Assembly: GCA_035296965.1 (NCBI GenBank)
Contig: DATGZX010000313.1
Coordinates: forward strand, 1 to 10,414
DNA length: 10,414 bases
Reading direction: 5' to 3'
Origin: DATGZX01 sp035296965
Lineage (GTDB): Bacteria > Planctomycetota > Planctomycetia > Gemmatales > Gemmataceae
Shown: piece after piece, positions 1 through 5,716 of the stretch
Layout: every line of letters starts with the position of its first letter
Position numbering within the stretch: the first letter of the stretch is position 1
Notes under the pieces: model-generated
What the model was told of the DNA's origin: nothing
The model's input: the letters and a program-made list of their open reading frames with translations, nothing else
Database searches by the model: none
Translations under genes and position numbers: made by a program

Positions 1-4
1 AGAG

Positions 5-106
5 GGAGTAAGTTCCATGAGTCGGCTTCCTTGCCCGGGCGATTTTGTGTTTTGAGCGACCTAAGTCTGCCCAAAACCGGCAAAGAAGCCGACACCAATT
101 TACTCC
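5..106. repeat. Large imperfect palindrome in the leader of the molybdoenzyme gene
   Basis: Nested complementary segments fold into one long hairpin. Positions 5-14 pair with 97-106 (10 bp with one G-T wobble), 21-29 pair perfectly with 85-93 (GTCGGCTTC/GAAGCCGAC), 31-35 pair with 79-83 (TTGCC/GGCAA), and 37-40 pair with 69-72 (GGGC/GCCC). The apical part, about 41-68, is AT-rich. The element ends 53 bp before the ATG at 160. It could be a palindromic mobile unit (REP or MITE type) or a structured 5' untranslated RNA. Similarity between the two arms favours an inverted-repeat element. No U-run follows, so an intrinsic terminator is less likely. Confidence 0.6.
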
Positions 107-159
107 GCCGACACTTAAAAATCTGCGAAACACGAACTAAGAAACCGAGACAAGGAATT

Positions 160-2421
160 ATGAGCCAGACGACTGAATATCGGGTGATTGGAACCCGGCC
201 TATCCGGCATGACGGCGTCGATAAGGTAACGGGACGGGCGATCTACGGCGCTGATGTGCAAATGGCTGGGTTGCTGCATGGTCGCGTGCTGCGTAGCCCG
301 CATGCGCATGCACGCATTCGCGGCATCGACGTGCGCAAGGCCCTCGCCCTGCCGGGCGTGGAAGCGGTCATGACCGGGGCGGATCTGCCGCATCCTGGCG
401 ACCGGATTGCCGATCTCGGCGAAGGCGCGATCGCCGTGCGCTACCTGAGCGATAACGTGATGGCTCGCGACAAGGTGCTCTACAAGGGGCACGCGCTGGC
501 CGCCGTCGCCGCCAGCAGTCCCCACATCGCCGAGGAAGCCCTGGCTCTAATCGAAGTCGAGTATGAACCCTTGCCGGCGGTCCTCGACGTTTGCGAGGCG
601 ATGAAGCCTGGCGCCCCCCTCGTGCACGAGGATCTAACCACCGAATCGCTGGGCAAGCCGACGACGCAACCCTCAAACGTGGCCAAGCATTTCCAGTTTA
701 AACTTGGCGATGCGGAGAAAGCCTTCGCATCGGCAGCGCTTACGATTGAGCATGAATTTCGAACTGCCACCGTTCACCAGGGCTACATCGAGCCCCACAA
801 CGCCACTGCTCTGTTCAACCCCGACGGCAATGTGACGATTTGGTGCAGCACGCAGGGCGCATTCACGGCCCGCGCCCAGACGTCCGAGATCTTGCAGATG
901 CCGGTCTCGCGCATCAAGGTCGTGCCCACGGAGATCGGCGGCGGGTTTGGCGGCAAAATCCGGATCTACCTGGAGCCCATTGCTGCCATCCTGTCGCGCA
1001 AGAGCGGCCGGCCCGTGAAAGTGCTGATGAGCAGGGCGGACGTGTTCGAAGCAACGGGCCCCACGCCGGCATCTTTCATTCGCGTCAAGCTGGGCGTCGA
1101 CAAAGCGGGCCGGCTCACGGCTGCGCAAGCGTACCTGGCTTACGAGGCGGGCGCCTATCCCGGATCGCCCGTCGGCGCCGGCGCCATGTGCGTCTTCGCT
1201 TGTTACGACGTGCCAAATGTCGTAATCGACGGCCTCGATGTCGTTGTCAACAAGCCCGCCACGTCCGCCTACCGTGCACCAGGGGCCACCAACGCAGCGT
1301 TCGCCACCGAAACCGTTGTCGATGAGATCTGCGAGAAGCTAAAGATCGACCCGCTTGATTTCCGCCTCAAGAGCGGCGCCAAAGAGGGCACCCGGCGCGC
1401 GGACGGCCCCGTTTTTAAACGTATCGGCATGATCGAAACGGTGGAGGCGGCCAAGAAACATCCGCATTACTCGGCCCCGCTCGGCGGTCCACACCGGGGC
1501 CGTGGCGTCGCATCGGGATTCTGGTTCAACATCGGCCTGAAGTCGAGCGCCACGGCCAGCGTCAATGCGGACGGAACCGTCAGCCTGGTCGAAGGCTCCA
1601 CCGACATTGGCGGCACGCGCACCTCGATCGCCATGCAACTGGCCGAAGCATTGGGCATTCGGGCCGAGGACGTTCGGCCAGTCGTCGGCGACACGGAAAC
1701 CGTTGGCTACACCGACGTGACCGGCGGCAGCCGGGTGACATTCGCCACCGGCTGGGCCGCGTATGAAGCTGCCCAGGACATCAAACGGCAATTGGTCGCC
1801 CGCGCCGCCAAGATCTGGAATGTCAAACCTGAAGACGTCGACTACCAGGGCGGCACTCTGCAATGCGTAACGGATGCGACGAAGCACTTCACGTTCAAGG
1901 AGCTGGCAGCCGCGTTATACGAGACGGGCGGAACCATCGTCGGCCGGGCGAGCGTCGATCCACGCGGCGTCGGCGGCAGTTTTGCAACGCATATCGTGGA
2001 CGTTGAGGTTGATCCCGACACGGGCAAAACTACCATCCTCCGCTACACCGCGATTCAAGACGTGGGCAAGGCGATCCACCCGAGCTACGTCGAAGGGCAA
2101 ATGCAGGGCGGGGCAGTGCAGGGGATAGGCTGGGCATTGAACGAGGAGTACCTCTACAACGACAAAGGCGTGATGACCAACGCCAGCTTCCTCGATTACC
2201 GGATGCCGACCAGTCTCGATCTGCCCATGATCGACACCGTACTCGTGGAGGTAGCCAATCCCGGCCATCCCTACGGCGTGCGCGGCGTGGGCGAAGTCCC
2301 CATCGTGCCTCCCCCGGCCGCGATCGCCAATGCCATCTACCACGCAGCCGGAGTGCGCATGCGTCAGTTGCCGATGTCGCCGGCGCGTGTAACGAAGGCG
2401 CTGCTGGCAAACTCGCAGTGA
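160..2421 (+). CDS. Molybdopterin-binding large subunit, xanthine dehydrogenase/aldehyde oxidase family
   Basis: This 753-residue protein is the molybdenum-cofactor subunit of a xanthine dehydrogenase-family hydroxylase, which oxidises a purine, aldehyde or related substrate with water as oxygen donor. An N-terminal 'DGVDKVTGRAIYGAD' segment is typical of the aldehyde oxidase/xanthine dehydrogenase a/b hammerhead domain. Cofactor-binding motifs follow: TQGAF, GGGFGGK (260-266), AYRAPG (370-375), TDIGG (481-485) and TGGSR (521-525). GVGE near the C-terminus places the probable catalytic Glu at 712. The ATG at 160 was chosen because AAGGA lies just upstream and the family homology starts there; the frame stays open upstream to a TTG at 31. 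The AYRAPG motif differs from the more usual RGPG form, and the substrate cannot be read from sequence. The FAD and 2Fe-2S subunits normally partnering it are not in the window and may lie to the left. It is followed 9 bp later by a sulfur-carrier gene. Confidence 0.93.
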   Translation: MSQTTEYRVIGTRPIRHDGVDKVTGRAIYGADVQMAGLLHGRVLRSPHAHARIRGIDVRKALALPGVEAVMTGADLPHPGDRIADLGEGAIAVRYLSDNVMARDKVLYKGHALAAVAASSPHIAEEALALIEVEYEPLPAVLDVCEAMKPGAPLVHEDLTTESLGKPTTQPSNVAKHFQFKLGDAEKAFASAALTIEHEFRTATVHQGYIEPHNATALFNPDGNVTIWCSTQGAFTARAQTSEILQMPVSRIKVVPTEIGGGFGGKIRIYLEPIAAILSRKSGRPVKVLMSRADVFEATGPTPASFIRVKLGVDKAGRLTAAQAYLAYEAGAYPGSPVGAGAMCVFACYDVPNVVIDGLDVVVNKPATSAYRAPGATNAAFATETVVDEICEKLKIDPLDFRLKSGAKEGTRRADGPVFKRIGMIETVEAAKKHPHYSAPLGGPHRGRGVASGFWFNIGLKSSATASVNADGTVSLVEGSTDIGGTRTSIAMQLAEALGIRAEDVRPVVGDTETVGYTDVTGGSRVTFATGWAAYEAAQDIKRQLVARAAKIWNVKPEDVDYQGGTLQCVTDATKHFTFKELAAALYETGGTIVGRASVDPRGVGGSFATHIVDVEVDPDTGKTTILRYTAIQDVGKAIHPSYVEGQMQGGAVQGIGWALNEEYLYNDKGVMTNASFLDYRMPTSLDLPMIDTVLVEVANPGHPYGVRGVGEVPIVPPPAAIANAIYHAAGVRMRQLPMSPARVTKALLANSQ

Positions 2422-2430
2422 CTTCGAATC

Positions 2431-2700
2431 ATGGCTGTCGTTTACATCCCCTCGCTGCTGCGCGACCTCACGCACGGCGAAGAAACCGTGCGCTTGCCCG
2501 GGGAAAACCTTCGCCAGATCCTGAGCGCGTTGAATGATGCCTACCCAGGCACCTGGTACCGCCTTTGCACCGCCAACGGCTTGCGCCGCAGTATCGCCAT
2601 TGCAGTGGACGGTCAAATAGCCAGTCTCGGTTTGCTGGAGCCCGTGGAACAAACAAGCGAAGTGCACATCGTGCCCGCCATTAGCGGCGGTTGTTTGTAG
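2431..2700 (+). CDS. MoaD/ThiS-family sulfur carrier protein with a Gly-Gly-Cys-Leu tail
   Basis: This 89-residue protein has the length and pattern of a beta-grasp sulfur carrier. It shows an early strand (MAVVYIPSLLRDL), a 'VRLPGENLRQIL' helix region, 'IAIAVDGQ', and the C-terminal 'EVHIVPAISGG' typical of MoaD/CysO-like carriers. Such proteins are adenylated and thiocarboxylated on the terminal glycine of Gly-Gly by a MoeB/ThiF-type E1-like enzyme, and then donate sulfur to molybdopterin, cysteine or other products. Here two residues, Cys88 and Leu89, follow the Gly-Gly (86-87), so the terminal glycine is masked. A comparable tail is known in QbsE, where the JAMM peptidase QbsD removes Cys-Phe. 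The ATG lies 9 bp after the molybdoenzyme stop with no clear Shine-Dalgarno, which suggests translational coupling. A role in molybdenum cofactor supply is the simplest reading, but a CysO-like role is not excluded. Confidence 0.87.
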   Translation: MAVVYIPSLLRDLTHGEETVRLPGENLRQILSALNDAYPGTWYRLCTANGLRRSIAIAVDGQIASLGLLEPVEQTSEVHIVPAISGGCL

Positions 2701-2729
2701 CAGATCTTCCTGGTTACAAGGCTGAGCCC

Positions 2730-2764
2730 GTAGGGTGCGTCAAGCGTACTCGCGCAGACGCACC
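2730..2764 (+). repeat. REP-like palindromic repeat, copy 1
   Basis: This 35-bp unit begins GTAGGGTGCGTCAAGCGTAC. GGTGCGTC and GACGCACC form a perfect 8-bp stem. Inside the loop, GCG and CGC can pair again around TACT, giving the bulged hairpin expected of a REP sequence. It is 30 bp after the sulfur-carrier stop codon and is the left half of an inverted pair with the unit at 2855-2889. Confidence 0.85.
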
Positions 2765-2854
2765 ATCCCCGGCCGCTACGTTCACGCCCGTTTCAATGAT
2801 TGGACACAACTTTCCACCTTCGACTACGCGATGCACCCCGCTTCTACCTGGAAC

Positions 2855-2889
2855 GGTGCGTCCGCGCGAGTACGCTTGACGCACCCTAC
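2855..2889 (-). repeat. REP-like palindromic repeat, copy 2 (inverted)
   Basis: This is the reverse complement of the unit at 2730-2764 with a single difference (A to G just before the second stem arm). It ends 2 bp before the stop codon of the RAYT gene, so it sits directly at the 3' end of that gene. With copy 1 it forms a head-to-head composite of 160 bp resembling a BIME. The 90 bp between the two units hold no gene. Confidence 0.85.
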
Positions 2890-2891
2890 TC

Positions 2892-3455
2892 CTACTCCAT
2901 GGCTGTTTCGTCCAGGTCGCTAAAGTCGAGCACACCATTCTCCACGCAGCCCCAGTTTTCCGGATAGACTTTCTCTTTCACCAGCCGGTGGAACGAGGAA
3001 TAGGGCCAATCGCGCGGGCATTTCACGAGGCCGTGCTTGACGGGGTTGTAATGGATGTAATCCATGTGGCGCTCGAAATCGCCTTCGTCGTCCAATGTGT
3101 GTTCCCAATAGCGGCGTTGCCAGATGCCTCGTTCCTTGCGCTTCCGCCGTGAGGACGAGACCGTGCCTTCCTGTCCGCCGCCCTGGAGAAAGGCTTTGGT
3201 AAACTCCTCTTTGATACGGCGCCATCGACGTGGATAGTCCGCATCGCCGGGCGGCAGCGTCCAGATCGTGTGGAAGTGATCATGCAAGAGCACAAGGCCG
3301 GTAAGGTCCAACGGCGAGCGCGCTCGAACCGTTTCAATAGCGTCATGCAGGCAGGCCCGGCCAAGCTTCGTTGTGAGAATGCGCCGCCGTTCATGCGTCA
3401 CGACCGTGAAGAAGTACATGCCCCCCGGCACAAAATAACGTAAATAGCGCGACAT
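2892..3455 (-). CDS. REP-associated tyrosine transposase (RAYT), IS200/IS605 Y1 superfamily
   Basis: This 187-residue protein is a single-domain HUH nuclease of the RAYT group, which cuts and joins single-stranded DNA at REP hairpins. The histidine pair is His60-Phe-His62 in 'LLHDHFHTIWTLP'. 'GDADYPRRWRRIKEEFTKAF' follows, then 'RRYWEHT' (114-120). The segment 'DYIHYNPVKHGLV' holds the candidate catalytic tyrosines Tyr133 and Tyr136. All key residues are present and the length is usual for the family, so it looks intact. The ATG at 3455 is preceded by GAGGG with 7-nt spacing. The frame extends upstream to 3563, but that part reads through a REP unit and its tail and is not credible protein. 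REP-like units lie 2 bp beyond its stop and 19 bp before its start, the usual arrangement for a RAYT and its own substrate repeats. Confidence 0.92.
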   Translation of the reverse strand: MSRYLRYFVPGGMYFFTVVTHERRRILTTKLGRACLHDAIETVRARSPLDLTGLVLLHDHFHTIWTLPPGDADYPRRWRRIKEEFTKAFLQGGGQEGTVSSSRRKRKERGIWQRRYWEHTLDDEGDFERHMDYIHYNPVKHGLVKCPRDWPYSSFHRLVKEKVYPENWGCVENGVLDFSDLDETAME

Positions 3456-3474
3456 GGTCCAACCCTCGCGGTTC

Positions 3475-3509
3475 GTAGGGTGCGTCAAGCGTACTCGCGC
3501 AGACGCACC
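3475..3509 (+). repeat. REP-like palindromic repeat, copy 3
   Basis: This unit is identical to copy 1 over all 35 bp and lies 19 bp upstream of the RAYT start codon, in opposite orientation to the unit at the 3' end of that gene. It forms the head of a longer repeat that continues to 3571. A hairpin here could affect RAYT expression. Confidence 0.87.
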
Positions 3510-3571
3510 ATGCCGACTCCTTGGCGCCGAGTTGTCCTGAGTTGTGCATGCAGAATGGGCCATCCTGTCTA
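3475..3571 (+). repeat. Extended 97-bp repeat, copy A (REP head plus tail)
   Basis: Beyond the REP head, the tail from 3510 (ATGCCGACTCCTTGGCGCCG and onward) matches 6916-6977 without gaps. By hand count the two full units differ at 7 of 97 positions. Homology breaks exactly at the TA at 3570-3571, where the MITE-like element begins, and resumes on its far side. Open frames starting in the tail give false N-terminal extensions. Confidence 0.85.
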
Positions 3572-3736
3572 AGCGGGTCGCAAATCAAAAGTTTACGCTA
3601 GTGATTCCATAGGAGGACGTAATTGAGAGGCCTCAGATTGCCCCGACGCTATCCGGATTCGACTTTATCAGTCCTCTCCCCCTCCCGTCGTCGCAGCTGT
3701 CGCCAAGGTGTGTAAACTTTTGATTGGCGACCCGCT
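3572..3736. mobile_element. MITE-like element with 25-bp terminal inverted repeats and TA target duplication
   Basis: The ends, AGCGGGTCGCAAATCAAAAG and onward at 3572-3596 and its complement at 3712-3736, match at 24 of 25 positions. TA lies immediately outside each end (3570-3571 and 3737-3738). The 115-bp interior encodes nothing recognisable. Removing the element and one TA joins CTGTC-TA-GTCTACC, which matches CTGTC-TA-GACTACC in the uninterrupted repeat copy at 6971-6984. That comparison is strong internal evidence for insertion. TA duplication is characteristic of IS630/Tc1-mariner-type transposases, so the element is probably non-autonomous and moved by such an enzyme encoded elsewhere. 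Confidence 0.82.
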
Positions 3737-3763
3737 TAGTCTACCTCAGCCCATACTTGTGCT

Positions 3764-3973
3764 TCATTGAGATCTACTGAGAATAACGATGAGGGTTATC
3801 ACGGCAACGATTCCAATCGTCAGGTGAATTAGGCCTCCGAGAACAACCGCATGAGGTCCGATGAAGAATCCCGTGCCCACGAGTAGAAAACCGAAGGCCA
3901 AACAATACGTTATGATGCCCGCAAGGCAGATTCTTGCGATAAGCGCAGTTCGCGATAGCTTTTTTCCTTGCAT
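3764..3973 (-). CDS. Small two-helix membrane protein, unknown function
   Basis: This 69-residue protein is mostly hydrophobic. It has two likely membrane segments, about residues 12-38 and 45-65, joined by a short 'GPHAVVLGG' turn. The N-terminus (MQGKKLSR) is positively charged, suggesting both ends face the cytoplasm. The ATG at 3973 has a good Shine-Dalgarno, AAGGAAG, four bases upstream. No family is recognised. It lies 343 bp downstream of the next minus-strand gene and is probably transcribed separately. Being short, it could be spurious, but the ribosome-binding site and clean two-helix pattern make a real gene more likely than not. The opposite-strand frame at 3861-4058 shows no comparable features. 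Confidence 0.58.
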   Translation of the reverse strand: MQGKKLSRTALIARICLAGIITYCLAFGFLLVGTGFFIGPHAVVLGGLIHLTIGIVAVITLIVILSRSQ

Positions 3974-4316
3974 TGCTCTTCCTTTTCAGCAGCCTGCCAA
4001 ACAATTAGCCGTCGAATCCGCGGCAGATCGCGACCCCGCAGCGTCCTTGAGAATATGACAACAAACAATTACGGTCCGAAGGACTATCCGCCTACGGCCG
4101 TTCTGGAAGGTACAGCCATGAGTTGAGCACAAGGTCTAACCGCCGTCAAGCAAACCATTTGAGAGAAGTTGGCTGGGAGGTTTGGGGGGTAGAGCACGGC
4201 GAGTGGGTGATCTTGAAAAACGCGCCCTGAGAATGCGAATTGTCCGACTCTGGGGGAGACTAAGTGACTACCCCCCAGCTTGCGCCTCGTCTCTGAAACC
4301 GGAGACACCCTGTCGT
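3974..4316. other. Intergenic stretch with no recognised feature
   Basis: No convincing gene, repeat, RNA or clear intrinsic terminator was found here. The open frames crossing it are low-complexity shadows lacking ribosome-binding sites. It should contain the promoter of the small membrane protein (minus strand) and the 3' end of the transcript from the gene at 4317-4967. Confidence 0.6.
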
Positions 4317-4967
4317 CTATTGGACACGCCCTTGGGCTGCACACATCGCATAGTGGCGCAGTTCTGGCCTGAATTCCTTCCCGCTCTCTAAAAAGCCAGT
4401 GATGATCTCCTGCACGCGCGCGGGGTAATGCATGTGCCAATGACCCAGGCCGTGCAACGCGCTCTCCTGGCAGGGCAGACTATCTATGGAGAGTATCTGA
4501 CTCATGACCGCTAGCAATTCCGCGTCGAGCTCGGCTGCAGCAGGGTCCTCCGGCTGGCCCCATGTCGGGAACAAGTCCCACCACATGTAACAAGCACTGT
4601 TTAGAGGGCTGGCCCCCTTCTCGTCGACGTGTGAAAGGTGGTCGGAACACCTCCGGGCGAACAGCCGAGTGAACAGGGCCGCAATGGCGCGAATTCCTCG
4701 CTGCCGTTCGGGCCAGGCGACACCTGGTTCGATCAAGCTCGACGTGTAGTTGGAGCAACAGTTATGCACCAAATACCAAAACCCTTGATTGACCTGTCCG
4801 TCGGAATATTGGGCCAGGAACTCGGGTTCTTCAAACAGACGGGTCAAGCACGCAACGCTTTCCGGCGGTTCGGGTTCCCTCGTATCCGCCTCGACATCCC
4901 AATACCAGGCAGGGTCCGTGACCCGATGATCGAAGACGTGCCGAACCCAGTCATCGTAAGCAAACAT
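4317..4967 (-). CDS. Conserved-looking soluble protein of unknown function
   Basis: This 216-residue protein has no signal peptide or membrane segment and appears mainly helical. It is rich in Trp, Cys and His, with the notable blocks 'YDDWVRHVFDH' (4-14), 'VNQGFWYLVHNCCSNY', 'CYMWWDLFPTWG' and 'QESALHGLGHWH'. Clustered aromatic and Cys/His residues usually indicate a conserved fold, and the frame is clean, so the gene looks real. The ATG at 4967 is preferred to the upstream TTG at 5003 because GAGAG precedes it and the well-structured sequence starts there. It begins 51 bp after the stop of the membrane-anchored protein at 5019-5522 on the same strand, suggesting one transcript. I cannot assign a domain or function; the HxxGxWH-like stretch is not enough to call a metal site. 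Confidence 0.8.
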   Translation of the reverse strand: MFAYDDWVRHVFDHRVTDPAWYWDVEADTREPEPPESVACLTRLFEEPEFLAQYSDGQVNQGFWYLVHNCCSNYTSSLIEPGVAWPERQRGIRAIAALFTRLFARRCSDHLSHVDEKGASPLNSACYMWWDLFPTWGQPEDPAAAELDAELLAVMSQILSIDSLPCQESALHGLGHWHMHYPARVQEIITGFLESGKEFRPELRHYAMCAAQGRVQ

Positions 4968-5018
4968 ATTCACTCTCAGAAACAATGCACCGGTCTTTGC
5001 CAAGGTCTCCTTCCCTGG

Positions 5019-5522
5019 CTATGGCTCCTTTTGCTGATCGGGTTCCGACGTCATGCTTTCCCTCAATGACGACCGATATTTGGTCACATAGCGCTTTCCC
5101 GTGGGGCCGGTCTTTTCAAGTTCATCCCAAATCCACTCGAAGAAGTCTGCGTCAACCGGACCCTGGAGTTTCTCGCTTAGCGATTGCCCAAATCGTTTCA
5201 TGACATCGAATTCGGTGTACTCTGGTCCAGTAAACGATGCATAGTATGCAGTTATCGTCCAATCGACGCCTTCGTTCCAATGCACTTTCTTGACTCCCTC
5301 CGGCCGCTTTTCTCGGAGGGATCTGATGAGATGGGCGAGGCGCTCGCTCTCGGCGTAGTAAGCGTTGTGCCGCCACACCCACCATCCGACCCAGAAGACC
5401 AGTCCCAGGATTACGCCCACGAGCAGCGCGATGAACAGGCGGCAAAGAGGGTGAAGAGGACGACGCGCTCCAACTCCGGTCGCGAGTAACGGACTATTTA
5501 ACTGAGGATCTAGGCCGCTCAT
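5019..5522 (-). CDS. Membrane-anchored protein of unknown function
   Basis: This 167-residue protein has a basic N-terminus, one strong membrane helix at about residues 27-50 rich in Val, Leu and Trp, and a C-terminal soluble domain of about 115 residues. The soluble part contains 'VDWTITAYYASFTGPEY', 'DADFFEWIWDELEKTG' and a charged, Gln/Glu/Lys-rich tail. By the positive-inside rule the N-terminus is probably cytoplasmic and the soluble domain faces outward. The ATG at 5522 is used; the frame is open to a TTG at 5636 but that extension has no good ribosome-binding site. No family was recognised. It lies 51 bp upstream of the unknown gene at 4317-4967 on the same strand, and the two may act together, though nothing in sequence shows how. 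Confidence 0.72.
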   Translation of the reverse strand: MSGLDPQLNSPLLATGVGARRPLHPLCRLFIALLVGVILGLVFWVGWWVWRHNAYYAESERLAHLIRSLREKRPEGVKKVHWNEGVDWTITAYYASFTGPEYTEFDVMKRFGQSLSEKLQGPVDADFFEWIWDELEKTGPTGKRYVTKYRSSLRESMTSEPDQQKEP

Positions 5523-5716
5523 TCGAGATTCCAAGCCGGCTACTTCGCGGGCCGGCTCCTCAAACGCGCTCTTAGTAGTAACTGCAGGACCGAAACAGGT
5601 TCCTGCCGTCGGAAAGCGGTTCTCCGGCGCCGGCAAAGGAAAGTAATCCGCCCATCAGCGAGGCAATGAATATCCGCCGTGCGGAAGGTAGCGCTCTAAA
5701 CATCACAATCCCCAAA

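Noticed and set aside
1..159. Known molybdenum-cofactor riboswitch in the leader
   Set aside because: The hairpin at 5-106 is strong, but I could not match it to the known Moco RNA architecture, and its arm similarity suits a palindromic mobile unit at least as well.
840..1325. 161-residue plus-strand frame inside the molybdoenzyme gene
   Set aside because: It lies wholly inside a gene with clear family motifs and has the Arg/Gly/Ala-rich composition of an out-of-frame shadow in GC-rich DNA.
1915..2667. 250-residue minus-strand frame across the molybdoenzyme and sulfur-carrier genes
   Set aside because: It is antisense to two well-supported genes, has no recognisable motif and spans their boundary.
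2691..2938. Short frames on both strands between the sulfur carrier and the RAYT
   Set aside because: Their sequence is produced by translating the two REP-like units (recurrent RQAYSR and ARVRLTHPT peptides) and they have no ribosome-binding sites.
2730..3509. CRISPR array
   Set aside because: The repeated units are irregularly spaced, occur in both orientations and are hairpin-forming; there are no uniform spacers or cas genes.
3861..4058. 65-residue plus-strand frame
   Set aside because: It is antisense to the small membrane protein, which has the better ribosome-binding site and a coherent two-helix pattern.
4084..4440. 118-residue minus-strand frame
   Set aside because: It overlaps the 3' end of the unknown gene at 4317-4967 in another frame and is rich in Arg, Pro and Cys without structure or a ribosome-binding site.
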